DNA of 64,000 nt from Ligula intestinalis (Eukaryota; Platyhelminthes; Cestoda; Diphyllobothriidea; Diphyllobothriidae): NCBI GenBank assembly GCA_036362985.1, contig JAYGXS010000004.1, positions 37,712,363-37,776,362 of the forward strand, read 5' to 3'. The position numbers and the translations under genes are program-made. The notes beneath the pieces are model-generated. The model worked only from the letters and a program-made list of their open reading frames with translations. It did no database searches and was not told where the DNA came from. Of this stretch, positions 35,836 through 46,727 are shown piece by piece. Position 1 is the stretch's first letter, and every line of letters starts with the position of its first letter.

Positions 35836-38389
35836 AGTTCGGCCGTAGACTCCGACGAGGTCTACCGTGTGCTTTACATGGTGGCGATGTAGGAGCAATA
35901 ACATGTGCGCGGATTCGTTTTAAATGATAGTAGATTTGCACTGAATTTACCGCACTCCCTCATCCACCTGTGGCCGGTGTCAAGACGAAATCACGAAAAC
36001 CACTGGTCGGAGATGGCGCAAGTGGCTGGCGCGGGTTGTGCCTACACCTACGCGTGCTACTACGCCCTCTCCCCCCTTTGACATTTGTTATAGGTACGTA
36101 ACCAGGATAACGCATTTCGTGCCCTGATCTAGTCCCCGTGTCGGTCCAGCACATCTTAAACGTGGCCCGTTTAGGGAGCAAGCCGATAAAAACCAAGCGA
36201 AACAAGCCGTCAAAGTGAAGTCATGTTTTTTCTGGATAAGGATGTAGTTATGTTATGTTAAGACCACCTTCGGGCGAATTGGGGAGAAACATCAGGGAAG
36301 GCCTGGAGGGTGGTGTCAGCAGACTGTTCTTGTGTGCGATTGTATATAACACAGGTTAGCTTCGTGCCCATAACTAGATTCAGAAGGCTTTAAGCAACGT
36401 CTTGTCGAAAAAAAATTTCGATATATCAGTGCGACTACGGCTCTTTTTATATCTTCATCATCCCTCCATCGCTTCAGATAGGGTATTTATCCACACAGGA
36501 AAAGACGCATTCTATTCCATTGGCTTTCTGAATTAAAGAAGCTCAATACGGTGGGTAGAGGTCACGAACAAGCAATCGCTCATCGGCCCTATCTTGGCTG
36601 ATAGTCTGTTCCATAGCATGCATTTCTTATCTTGTAACCACGCTGTGTAAGGTATTAGCTTCAAAGTGAGTCTCCACTGGCAGGATACTTTCTAGCAGTT
36701 ATCTGGAAATTAGTCATGCCTATATTGGCAAAGGACTTAAAGTCATTTTTAGCGGTGAACGTCGGTCACGGTAATGTGCCCTCTTCCCCTTCTCTGGAAT
36801 TCAGGACCTGTGAGAAACTGTGCAGCTGGTGTTCGCAGCCGAAACATGAAAGCCGGCGGAGGTACGCAGGCAAGCAGGCAGGGAAGAAAGATGCGAGATT
36901 CTGGGGTGCGCATCTGGGCAGTAGGGTGATAGCATATCAGACGTGAACAGTAATTTCGGGTAGCTGAATATCTTTTACCTAACAGTGTGAAACTGTAAGT
37001 TTGTTTGAATGAACACTTTTGAAAAGAGCGCTCCTTGAATATCAGCAAACAGCCCATAAGCAATTTTTCTGTATTGTCCATAGTCGTAATAACAGTAGGA
37101 CTAATAGCACCAATGTTTGTCAATCTACTGGTGGCACTGCGGCAACGAGGGTTATAGTACAAACAATAGGTTACCTAGTAGTAGCACCACTAATAATACT
37201 AGTTTTGGTGAAATCAGTGGTAATGGTGATAGTTAAAGTAGCAGCAATAATAGTTGAAGTAGTCACAGGAGTAGCAATCGCAGTGGTCGTAATAATTAAA
37301 AATAAATGGAATGCTAATCAGTGCGGGTTTGAGCTAGTCTGTAAATTATTTGAGTTTACTTCCTCCAAAATAACAGTCTTCATTTCAGAAGTCTTTCAAA
37401 TTTAATCCGTTCCTTTAGTTATTCTGCATCTTGACTGAACACTTACCCTGTCTAATCCATTATATTTAATACATTTGACCTACTAATCTTTGTTGATTTG
37501 CAAAGTGTTACTAACAGACACAGGGCCATGAGAGTACTGGTTATCAGTGGACAGTCATATTACAAACCTAGGTGTTCGTACACCCAAGACGTTAACCTGC
37601 ATCAGTTATTCATCGATTGAATTTCTGATCACCTAACCGCAAGGTCGTTTCATGTAGAATGACATCAAAACTATCCGGTCGCCAGCTTTGATTTCACAAT
37701 TTAACATGCTAGTATCGTTGTCAAACCTCGGGCGCGCGTCCAGCTCCAGAGGCTGGCTACCTGGGCCGTAACGTTTTAGTAGCTTGTGCTTGTCTCAGGT
37801 TTTGGCAATCGCTGATGCAAAGTATCTTTAAGCCTAAGGCCCTAACACATCGTCTTAACTACTTTGGTAGCTTTATTTCTTCGATCCTGTTGCTGTATCT
37901 GTAATCGCATAGTTTCAAAACAAGAGTATATACAGTAATTACCGGATTGTTGCTGGGGTTATTTTCCCAGCTGCCCGTGAATGTTGGGCGGACAAGTAAC
38001 AAATGCCTACAAATACCTATCTTCATATGTTTAATACTTAAAGGTCTTTTAAAAATTAGTGATATACTTGGTATTTCTGTTTAAAATGGTGCAGAGAAAA
38101 GTAAAACACCTGCACTAAAACGTATATACTGCAAATAAATGTGCGTCAACTGTCTGCCGCCTTGCTGATCAGCAGAGACAGCGTGAGAGTGAGAGAGAAG
38201 TACGCTTTATTTTGAAGGTAAACATCCCACATTTTCAGCAAACGATGGCTCCATTCACTGAGACCAAGGGATAGGTAAATAAAATGCTCGAAAATCAGGA
38301 GGTTTACATGGAATCCACATCGCTTATGGAGACATGCCTAGTCTGAACTGAATTTCCGGTTTTACACACGTGAGGTAGCGTGCTACAAA

Positions 38390-39345
38390 TTAGAGTACAG
38401 AGTGCTGATACATTTTTGAGAAGATAAATTGGCGAACATGGTTTTTTCGATCAATTCTCGTCAGACCCTTACAGTTATATGGTAATAACAAGGACATATG
38501 TCGGAAACTTCGACGTATTGTATGAGAGGACTTCACAGCCGTTAATTCAGAATGAAGTGGATAAGCAGCCTCATTAAGAATATGATCAGCAAATTGCTTG
38601 ACCGTTTTAAAATGTCCCTGTATAACAATATCAGCTAAAAACATAGGAAACTCGGGCAGCTGGAGAGAGCATTTGAAGAATACGTTTAAAAATCAACAGG
38701 CTTTTTTGAGCAAGGCTGGAAAAATAACTGGAGAGCAGAGTATGAGAGGGAGCATGTAGGCATCCATAAATCGAAAGATTAGGGCTTTATGTGCGTGATA
38801 TAAACGTAGCCGATCGATTTAATATATACGTTTACGAATTGTAGTAAAAACAGCATAATTATCAAGAGGGAATTAAAAATGAGATGCCAGAATAACGCTG
38901 CGATACCCGAAATTGGATAGCACGTTGGGCAAGATGTCTAAGCATTCAGGACTGGGAGAAGGTCGCAATCTGAAAACGCACTGGACTAACTTCTGACTCA
39001 ATAGTAGAAAACCTATGGCTAGCGAGTTTTCTAGGACATGATCTAGATATTCTTTCGGTACCTGGATGTGTGTCTGAGTTTTGAGAAGGTGACCAATATC
39101 CATTTCATAAGCCTTTTTTACATCTTAACATTCATTTGGCGGTCGTAGTTTTTCAGTGCAGAGGGAGAAGAGGTGAGAGTATAAGATAGATCCTTGAAGA
39201 ACTCCGCAGTTGCTGGAAAAAACCGTGGATTTTCGCTCACTGCAATCAAGAAATTGAGTGAGTAGTCTACGAGCGAAGAGACGGCCCAGCCGGGAGAGCC
39301 GCATGCAGACGTTTTATCAAAAAGATGCGGAACTGTCGTGGTCAC
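38390..39345 (-). mobile_element. probable non-LTR RT C-terminal remnant
   Basis: Three minus-strand frames run collinearly. The segment between 38873 and 38644 reads LILCSPVIFPALLKK across a frame break. Then ADHILNEAAYPLHSELTAVK and SSHTIRRSFRHM follow. The CSPV-FP-LLKK and IL-x-PLH-EL pattern resembles the C-terminal region after the RT of some LINEs, as I remember it. No catalytic motif is visible, so the class is uncertain. Confidence 0.45.
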
Positions 39346-39420
39346 ATTCTAGACGAGAAGTTATATGCTGTACTATCGTTTTCTTTGCAAATACTTGGGT
39401 ATCTTACGATACATTTTCGG

Positions 39421-39426
<6 letters not shown>

Positions 39427-39457
<31 letters not shown>
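39427..39457. repeat. TC dinucleotide microsatellite
   Basis: About 15 TC units running into an assembly gap. Confidence 0.95.
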
Positions 39458-39557
39458 NNNNNNNNNNNNNNNNNNNNNNNNNNNNNNNNNNNNNNNNNNN
39501 NNNNNNNNNNNNNNNNNNNNNNNNNNNNNNNNNNNNNNNNNNNNNNNNNNNNNNNNN
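39458..39557. other. assembly gap (100 N)
   Basis: Exactly 100 N following the TC repeat. The true length is unknown. Confidence 0.99.
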
Positions 39558-40994
39558 TCAGAACGAAGCTCGTTAAAAAGCCCGCATCCTATAATGACGG
39601 AATAAACTTCAGAATCGATTACACGATAATCAGTATCACAACCTGAGTCAATAGCGATAAGCGAAAGAGTATCAATCTTTCGCCCTATGTCAAAATGTTT
39701 CGTGAGCCGTGGCGTCTACTGTACATCATGCGATAAAACACCTGCAACTTTCATGACGAAATTTGATTTGGTACTTAAGCATATAGTTGGTCACATTACG
39801 TTGATTCATTTAAGTGAATTTAATTCTACTAAAGCCTTTAGGTTAGGTTTATTAAGAGAAATGGGCATTTATTTTGGCGAAATTTGGAAGTCTCATGTCG
39901 TAGGAGTTTCCTATGCTATTACCTATGGCAGAACCAAACTTTTTATCAACGTGGATTATACTATAGAGGAACTCCAAAATAAGTAAAAAAAGCAGATATA
40001 AAAGACATATATTCTAGAACTGGAAAATTTTGTCCGAAATTGGTCAGATGCAAGTGAAGCCAAGTTGAAGGAATCGCATTTATTTTCAGAAACAAGGAAC
40101 TATTTATGTTGTAAAAATTATGCTTCACTAACTTGCGAATAGTTTTCGCACGAAATGCAGTAAAAATATGTTTATCCTATGCCTCGTGAAAAGCAAAGTG
40201 TCTATATGTGTTACCGTGAAGGTAATGTAAAACAAACCTTATTAAGTGTAAGTCATCTAGAAACATACTTTTTTGTAAACCATACGTCCGCTTATGCGTT
40301 ATTTAGAAACGGAACGAACAGAATAATTATTATTTTAAAAATGGTCATATATCTAGATACTCATTTTGCATTTGCAAGCTTATAACAGATCCTGGAAGTA
40401 ATCCATGATGGCTGAAAATAATCCAGTATAAAGCTAAAAGTAAGTTCTTTCATTTTCACTCCAATTGAATCGTTTATCTTCGGGTAAATTTTAAAAATTG
40501 TCAAAACCTCCAATTTCCTTGTGACAAACTTGTAAAATGTTAATTTACACAGAAATTCGTCAGTTGAATATCCAATAAATCACTTTTTATAAAAGGTTAC
40601 CTTTTATAAAAGGTTGTTTATTAAGCTTAGGAATAAGAATATCCGAATTATCTTTGAAGTTCTCTATGCTCCACAATGTGGTTTGCTCTTTTGAGGCATT
40701 TCTAAATATGATCCACATGGCCATCTTCGTAGGAACTAATATCCAAAAACTCACTTTTTCGGAAAATGCTCTTTATGTATACCTTATTTTAAAGTTTGTG
40801 ATATAAACGTCGAGCGGAAGATCAATTGATGAATGAACAAATGAAGACACTGAAAATGCAGGAAATGATTCCACAATTTTAAGGATGATGATAAATAAAC
40901 AGTTATCCATAAGTGGTAATCTGTACAAAAACTGGAAAATCGGCATCCCAAGAAGTACAATTCGGTAGATGGAGTTCTTTGGAAAACAGTGGTT

Positions 40995-41045
40995 TATTGT
41001 GTAAATTTTCGACACTGGCACACCAGTTCGTCGTCAGACGGATGG
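40995..41045 (-). ncRNA. hammerhead-like core, left arm of hairpin
   Basis: Minus strand: CATCCGT, CTGACGA (fits CUGANGA), then C, GAACTGG-TGTG-CCAGTGTC as a strong stem II, then GAAA-ATTT (A-U pairs for stem III, UUU or AUU site). The most convincing stem II of the set. Confidence 0.6.
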
Positions 41046-41074
41046 AACTTGTACGCAACAGTTTCGCAAAATTT

Positions 41075-41125
41075 TCATCCGTCTGACGACGGCCTGGTGT
41101 GCCAATGTCGAAAATTTGCACAATA
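41075..41125 (+). ncRNA. hammerhead-like core, right arm of hairpin
   Basis: Plus strand: CATCCGT, CTGACGA (41083-41089), CGGCCTGGTGTGCCAATGTC, GAAA (41110-41113), ATTT. The boxes are identical to the left arm. Stem II is partly disrupted. Confidence 0.55.
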
Positions 41126-42528
41126 AAGCACTGTTTTGCAAAGAACTGCTTTTTCCAAATTGTAAGAAAACTTTTGACTGAAGAAAGGTTCTTTTTATAT
41201 AAAGAAAGTGACTGCGTAAAGTTTTCAGATGAAAAAATATTTAAATTTACTGTTCTAATTTATAGGTGTTTGTTATGTGTCCGGAACTTGGAGATAATAG
41301 GATTTTTTTATTGTATTGAACAAACACTTAGTACTTCTTTTAAGCCTAAAATATCCCTTATGCTGTTCATTATTATTTCTATGAATTCGTAAATGCGTTC
41401 ATACCGGTATGCGAGTAATGATCAAAGTTTCCCAAAGTTATGGAAGTTGCACGATTTTTAGTGCATCCTTACCTGGATGAAAACAGTCCAAACTATTATG
41501 CTTTTTCATAAGCGTCGGAAGGCCACTTTCCTGGTCCTTCCTTATGCCAGTAATTTCCACTTGCTCACGTGCCAATGCGAATTAGCACACAGCCGGACCG
41601 CGCCTTTTCTGTCCGCCATAATATCTTGTCTATTCTGTATGCAAATATGCAAATGGACTTTTGAAATGCGTTCTTTTTGATAGTGTTCCAATTCGACAGG
41701 CGCCTAGCCTTCGCTTTTTTTCGGCAGTTGGGAAGACTCGTTTGGTTTACCGAAAATAGTTCGACCGTATTCACTACATGCTGTGCGCAAGGCTAGGAAC
41801 TTGCGCGTGAATTAGGTTATCTTGTTAGCTAGCACGATGCTTCATTTCACACGAAAGCACTCATGCTCGTCTCTCATTCTGCATGCCAACATAAATGCCT
41901 GCTATGTTGCGCTTGAAGTTATCACGGCGCGCTAACGGCCTAGGCTTGGAAGAATGCTAACTGACGGGATAACGCGAACCACGTGGTCAACCCAGTGTGG
42001 AGTGGCTGTCAGGTGGACTAAGAGTCAGACTGCAACGATTGCTTAACTTGGCTTTTATAGCACCCACTTAGTATGGATTCGAGCCGCCCCTCCCCCCTAC
42101 TTTGTTGTGGTTTTCTGACTGTGTTGACCCACAGTGCGTGGCCCTACACCCTCTCACATCTCCGTTCTTCTTGACACGGGGCATAGATGGGAGAGAGGCA
42201 GCAACTGAATAGCTCTCTTGAAATGCCATGGATCCAATAAATCTTGCTGTTCATGCTATCTTTAAACTCACCATTATAGTTTAAGATCGCGCAGTATTCG
42301 CGGAGTGCCATGAGGACGTGGTCCTTAACGTAGGCTTCGTTCCCGCGTCCTTTCAATTATTAATCTACTGTCCGAGACAGACGTCGGATTTGCGAAGCGG
42401 GCGCAGGTAGCTGGCGCGGCGTGAGCCCACACCTGGTCGTGCTAGCGCCTTGTTGTGATATATCATGGTAGTTAGCATCTAAGTGAGCCGCACAACATCT
42501 TCTGGGTGATATTAGCAAATGATTTTTC

Positions 42529-43094
42529 AATGCAAGTGGACATGTGAGTCCCAAAAAGTAATTGAGAGAAATAAAATAGGATCGCTGGGACAAGCCCTTT
42601 ATTCGCCCGACGTTTTAAAATCCGTCGCGGATCCTTCATCAGAGACTGTATAAACAGTTATAGAAACGGCTAATTCGTGCACAGGGAATTGCACTTTGTA
42701 TAGGATACAGTCACTATATTGCTGTTTAACTATCCCAATTAGCGGCTACCCCCTACCGGGGATAATTCCCTGATTGTACAATAATTGATTAAAGGTCGAC
42801 GTGTGGGTCGTAATCTGCTGAACTTTCATCACACGTGGTGGACTTGAGGGGGATGATTGCCCGGTCATTCTGCTGTCTGGCGCTGGCGTTATATGACGTG
42901 TTGTCCTGTGCGTTCTCCTGTTTGGAGCCTCAGCACTAAATATGGATCGGGCAGGTCGTTGCACTTGTTTCTAGACTGGCGGCCTGTGAACCATGACTCA
43001 AGTATCTCGTGACTCACGCGCTTATTATCTGTCGCGAGAATTTTGACCTCATCAAGTTTGAATGTGTGGCCGAGTCTTGTCGAATGAGCCATAT
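42529..43094 (-). mobile_element. PLE family A 3' half, minus
   Basis: The minus strand reads AHSTRLGHTFKLDEVKILA then VSHEILESWFTGRQS, which is the PLE C-terminal end. It continues into a 3' UTR, a hammerhead-like core (42598-42650) and the terminal module (42529-42591). It meets a plus-strand copy of the same 3' region at about 43093. Confidence 0.8.
42598..42650 (-). ncRNA. hammerhead-like core, PLE family A
   Basis: Minus strand: CTGATGA intact (42636-42642 reversed), then GGATCCG-CGA-CGGATTT as stem II, then AAAAC GTC. G12 reads A. Otherwise it has the CUGANGA, stem II, AAAC/GUC layout of PLE hammerheads. Confidence 0.55.
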
Positions 43095-43445
43095 TCGGTG
43101 CTGAGGTTCAATTTGGCCAAAGCAAGTCGCCAATCGGGAGACGCATAGATTAACGCCAGGGAGCCAGCAGCCCGAGCAGTTCTCACGCCCAATTCAATCA
43201 CATGTGATTAAAGTTCAGCAGGTCACGGCCCACACGCCGGTCATCAAGCCACCAGCGCACAAGCGGACAATTATCATCGATAAGGGAGCCTTTAACTGTC
43301 ACAAATGTGGAGTATCATAGTGACTGTATGGTATAAATACTGCAAATCACTGTTCATTAATTACCCGCTTCTTTGAATGTCTATAATGATGGATTTGCTA
43401 GGGATTTCGAAACATCAGACAAACAAAAGTCTTGTCCTAGTGACC
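43092..43445 (+). mobile_element. PLE family A 3' UTR, plus, inverted partner
   Basis: Homologous to 30050-30420 and to the reverse complement of 42560-42940. Shared blocks are AAAGTTCAGCAGGTCA, TAGTGACTGTAT and the hammerhead region. It begins where the minus copy's coding end begins, making a head-to-head pair. Confidence 0.7.
43380..43415 (+). ncRNA. decayed hammerhead-like core, PLE family A
   Basis: TATAATGATGG, stem II remnant, TTTCGAAACATCAG. The GAAAC box is intact here while CTGATGA is degraded, complementary to the 42.6-kb copy. Confidence 0.45.
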
Positions 43446-44417
43446 AAAAGCGTTTTTGGTCATGTTTCGGATCCACACTTAAACCCGTCATCAATGGCAA
43501 CACGAAGGCCTATCTAAGGTGTAGAGGTCGCCTCTATTTATAGGCTGTGATTCTTGTGCTACAAAGGCAACGCTTATCAATCCTCATATTCATCTTAAAT
43601 GTTTTTAATTGCTTACCCTGACCGATGCACTGTTTGCTGCGACTTAATCGCTGATATTTGTGGCTGGCATTACACTCACTCGGCAATCGGACTCACCGGT
43701 ACTGCCACTAAATGTGGCATCCACCACGCGCTTCCCGTTCCTCCAAACAAAATACCCTATCGCAATGGTGCAGGAGATCTTTACCCCTCCTGGTGGGCTG
43801 CGGATTGATACGCCCATGACTCGAACAGCTCGCGACTGACGCGACGCGCATTTTGAGAGAGTTTTCTCCCTATGATCGATTGTATTACCTGGGCCTAAAA
43901 TTGAGATTTTATGAGCAAGGTGTTGACCTTGCTCATTTGTGTTGGCCTTTCCGCGTCTTAGGAGATCTTTCCTCTGCTTCGGCGCAGTCTTTTCTCCTAT
44001 ATCGGCGTCGGACTGACAAACAACTCGCGGAGTTTTTTTGCCATGACAACAGGTCGTTCGGCATCGTCAGATTAGTGAGTGATGGTTACTCCCGGTCTAT
44101 TTGTGCTCCCCCTCCCCGCCAATTCTAAATGTTCATAGTTGCTTTTAAAAACGCATGTCAGATGCATAAACAAAGCCAGTTGCTCCATTTGATTTGGTTC
44201 ATCTGCTGAACCTATGTTTTCGGCATGCGGTGTTGTAAAGCCAGTCAATCCAACCCTTGCAGAACCGTTTCGACTATGAGTTCAGGAATCGGGGAGCCCG
44301 TAGATCGCTCCGAAATAGCTTTTCCATTCGTCTAAATCTCAAATCGCTCGTCTATTTGTTATTGATTACTGTGCTGCATCCGTATTTGTTTCATGTTGTA
44401 TGATTTTTATGTTGTAG

Positions 44418-45050
44418 AAGCTAAGAATTCTGCCTGCAATGTGGGTTCGCCCCTGATGGCAGGCTACCATCGTGAATCCGGGAAACTACCATCTGGCAGC
44501 GGTAGTTTACCAACTCAAAATCTCGTAGTTCAACGTCTCTGTTGCTTGGATGCCCACTATTCCCACCTCTTTGCCGATATTGCGACGGGCATTATGACAC
44601 CTTCCTCCGTAACTGCCAGTTGGGACGGTGGTGAACAGTTTTCCAATCGCAGCACCACTCCCGATTGCGCCTCCTGGTCGTGTGGTGGTTCTGACGGTGG
44701 TGATCCATTCGCGACAGATGTCCCCGCGCCCTCGCTACGTCGAAGATCCGACTCCCGTCTCCCTAACCTGATAGAAGATTTTGTACACAGGCTGGTTACC
44801 TATCTAAAGACTGCCAATACCTTGTTGCCTTTGCCAATTGGCGAGTGTCTGGTGGCGGTGGCTTCCGCTCCGTCGGTAACGGCACCGGCGCTACCGTTGA
44901 CGGCGTCAACGGCCAAGGCGGGTGGCCTTACAGCCAATGTGCGTTCTTTAACAACAGGAACAACCAACGTCAGCGGTAACCTTTTCGTACCCTCCTCTTC
45001 CAGTCCGCCGGACATCAATTCGCCCCTCCCAGTGGTGGCTAACTCTCAAG
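44418..45050 (+). CDS. PACS: PACS exon 8: LPIGE segment with Ser/Thr-rich insertions
   Basis: 211 codons, phase 1 at both ends. The first two bases complete GAA with exon 7's last G. Recognisable PACS parts are HYSHLFADI (cf. YRYNNFFQDL) and IEDFVHRLVTYLKTANTLLP followed by LPIGECLVAV (cf. VSRITQYIAGA and HQLPIAEAML). The rest is low-complexity Ser/Thr/Gly/Ala and has no counterpart I recall in vertebrate PACS, so the flatworm protein carries expanded loops here. Acceptor TTATGTTGTAG, donor GTAGTC. Confidence 0.82.
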
Positions 45051-45233
45051 GTAGTCACTTACTACGCTTTTCCACTCATTAATTCATTCTGTTCATGTCA
45101 GCAGTCAAAATCACTTCTATCCTTCCTATTTCTGTATTTCCTCTTCCTGCAGCTTTTAGTGCTGCTTTAACCTTCATCTGTTTGCGCATACTCCGCATTT
45201 GTCATACGCAAAACAGGGCGTGGTGAATAGGGG

Positions 45234-45634
45234 TGTTAGGACGGCGCAGAACATAAGCCAACACTGGCCGTCCTGGACTCCAGATGACAAAGAGAGCCCA
45301 CACACGAAAGGGCGCATGCACAAAGGGACATGCGCGCGCGTAACAGCGCCGCCGCATTGTGTGATCTGACATCACACGATGGCTGCGCGAGTAGGCTTTT
45401 TGCGCATGGACCTATAATAAGAGACAAAGCAGACACAGACTGTTTGCCATTAAATAAGAAGCTGTTGAGACATAGAGGACAAGCTGCAGATGAGACGACT
45501 GCTGCCAAGAGGGACTCTGAGACGTTGAGGCACACGCGCAGAAGCTGATGTACATACAGAGACTGTTGCAGTAACCCGTTCTCTACCATCCTGTTTGTCT
45601 TCTCTTCTTAACATATGACTGGGGGGACATAACA
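45234..45634 (+). mobile_element. LTR of a Ty3/gypsy-type element (lone or 5' LTR)
   Basis: 401 bp starting TGTTAGGA and ending CATAACA, with TGTTA/TAACA inverted termini and canonical TG...CA. It has a TATA-like CCTATAATAAG at 45411 and a primer-binding-site-like TGGCGACGCAGG two bases after the end. No gag-pol frame or second LTR follows: CR1 sequence begins within 300 bp. So the internal region is truncated. Superfamily is inferred from the LTR/PBS style only. Confidence 0.7.
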
Positions 45635-45636
45635 AG

Positions 45637-45650
45637 TGGCGACGCAGGTG
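45637..45650 (+). promoter_or_regulatory. primer-binding-site-like sequence
   Basis: TGGCGACGCAGGTG begins two bases after the LTR end. TGG complements the CCA tail of a tRNA, the expected placement for minus-strand priming. The matching tRNA was not identified. Confidence 0.55.
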
Positions 45651-45910
45651 ATGTACACATTTTATTGAGGGAAAAGTAGGCGAATGCCTTTGAACTCCGT
45701 GTTGGTAACAGGATGATACGGTATGTTGATACAAAGAAAAATGTAGAATGTACGTCAGTTACATGTTCGGGAAAACAATCTTTACAAAAATATGACATAC
45801 AAATATATCGCTACTTGCAAATCGCAAGTAGTATAATTTGATGCAGTGCGTGTGATAAGCAATGTGATTCGTTGTAGTGATACGTTGTAATCTGATGAGG
45901 GAGTTTTTAC

Positions 45911-46727
45911 CTTCATTGCCTTTGCTCTTGATACATGTCCAGTCTACCCTTAAATGCATTGACACAAGTGGAGAGGACTTTCTCTTCTGGAAGAGCGTTC
46001 CACGCTGAGACTACTCTGTTTGTAAAGAAAAGTTTTCTTCTGTCGATCCTTGCTTTGCCCGGGCTTAGTTTATGGGAATGCCCGCGCAAAGTTGGCGTGT
46101 TAGCCTGGGCAAAGAAATCACCAGGAACGAAACAACAATGCAGGTTTTCCATAATACGGAAGGTTAATATAAGGTCCCCTCGGAGTTGTCTGTAGAAAAG
46201 GGTAAATAGGTCGAGAATGGACAGTCTGCTTTCATAGGGCGATGTTCCTAGACCTTGGACCATCTTTTTTTCGCTCGCCTCTGTACCTTCTCCAAGACAG
46301 TACAATCTTTGTCAGTCCATGGTCTCCATGCCTGTATAGCTAACTCCAGGTGCGGCCGAATGAAGCTTCGAAAGATTTTGGAATAGCTGTCTTTTTCAAA
46401 CCCTATAAAGGTTCGTCTAATCAGCTGTAACATGGATCTGGCCGACTTCGCCGCCTTCGTACAGTTCAGCGTTGGTTTGAGTGAAGAAGTTATCCACACA
46501 CCCAAGTCCTTCTGACTCTCAACTTGCTGCAGCGGAGTACCATTTAAAGAATAGAATTTCGCGCAGGATGCTCTAAAACTGGTGATTTGAAGAAAGTTAC
46601 ATTTGCTAACATTGAAAGGCATTAGCCAAAGCTTTGACCAGTCCTCCAATCTGTTCAAGTTGGCTTGTAGACGGTTTTTGTCTGCCATACTTTGGACAAC
46701 TTTCCGTAATTTTATGTCATTGACGGA
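45911..46727 (-). mobile_element. CR1-like LINE, 3' part (minus)
   Basis: Minus-strand frames: VNDIKLRKVVQS (the position of RT motif C, with VND for a DD-containing box), NLNRLEDWSKLWLMPFNVSK, LNGTPLQQVESQKDLGVWIT, IRPHLELAIQAWRPW and LEKVQRRAKK. Then PYESRLSILDLFTLFYRQLRG and VVSAWNALPEE follow. This is the order of a CR1-type RT C-terminal region. It ends near 45911 with a short 3' tail. The upstream half resumes at 49266. Confidence 0.85.

Larger units (their letters stand above)
40955..41170. repeat. long inverted repeat (hairpin) of two PLE ends
   Basis: Arms of roughly 90-100 bp (about 40955-41047 and 41077-41170) around a 30-base centre. The left arm holds TTATTGTGTAAATTTTCGAC and the right arm GTCGAAAATTTGCACAATAA. 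The match continues outward through CACTGTTTT-CAAAGAACT. Each arm contains a hammerhead-like core. Confidence 0.8.
31024..44417 (+). other. PACS intron 7
   Basis: 13.4 kb, the second largest intron fully inside the window. Contains a T/C tract, a tRNA-derived SINE, PLE family B with inverted flanks (32456-33700), a dispersed repeat (35290-35835), a LINE remnant (38390-39345), a TC microsatellite with gap, a hairpin of paired hammerhead-like motifs (about 40955-41170) and PLE family A inverted halves (42529-43445). The AT-rich stretches 33700-35280 and 39600-40950 and the stretch 36200-38380 hold only short unrecognised frames. Confidence 0.65.

Noticed and set aside
39258..39646. Three plus-strand frames across the TC repeat
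   Set aside because: They are produced by the TC microsatellite and pass through the 100-N gap.
39687..39986. 99-codon plus-strand frame
   Set aside because: No motif recognised. It lies in AT-rich intron between repeats and could be chance or an old element.
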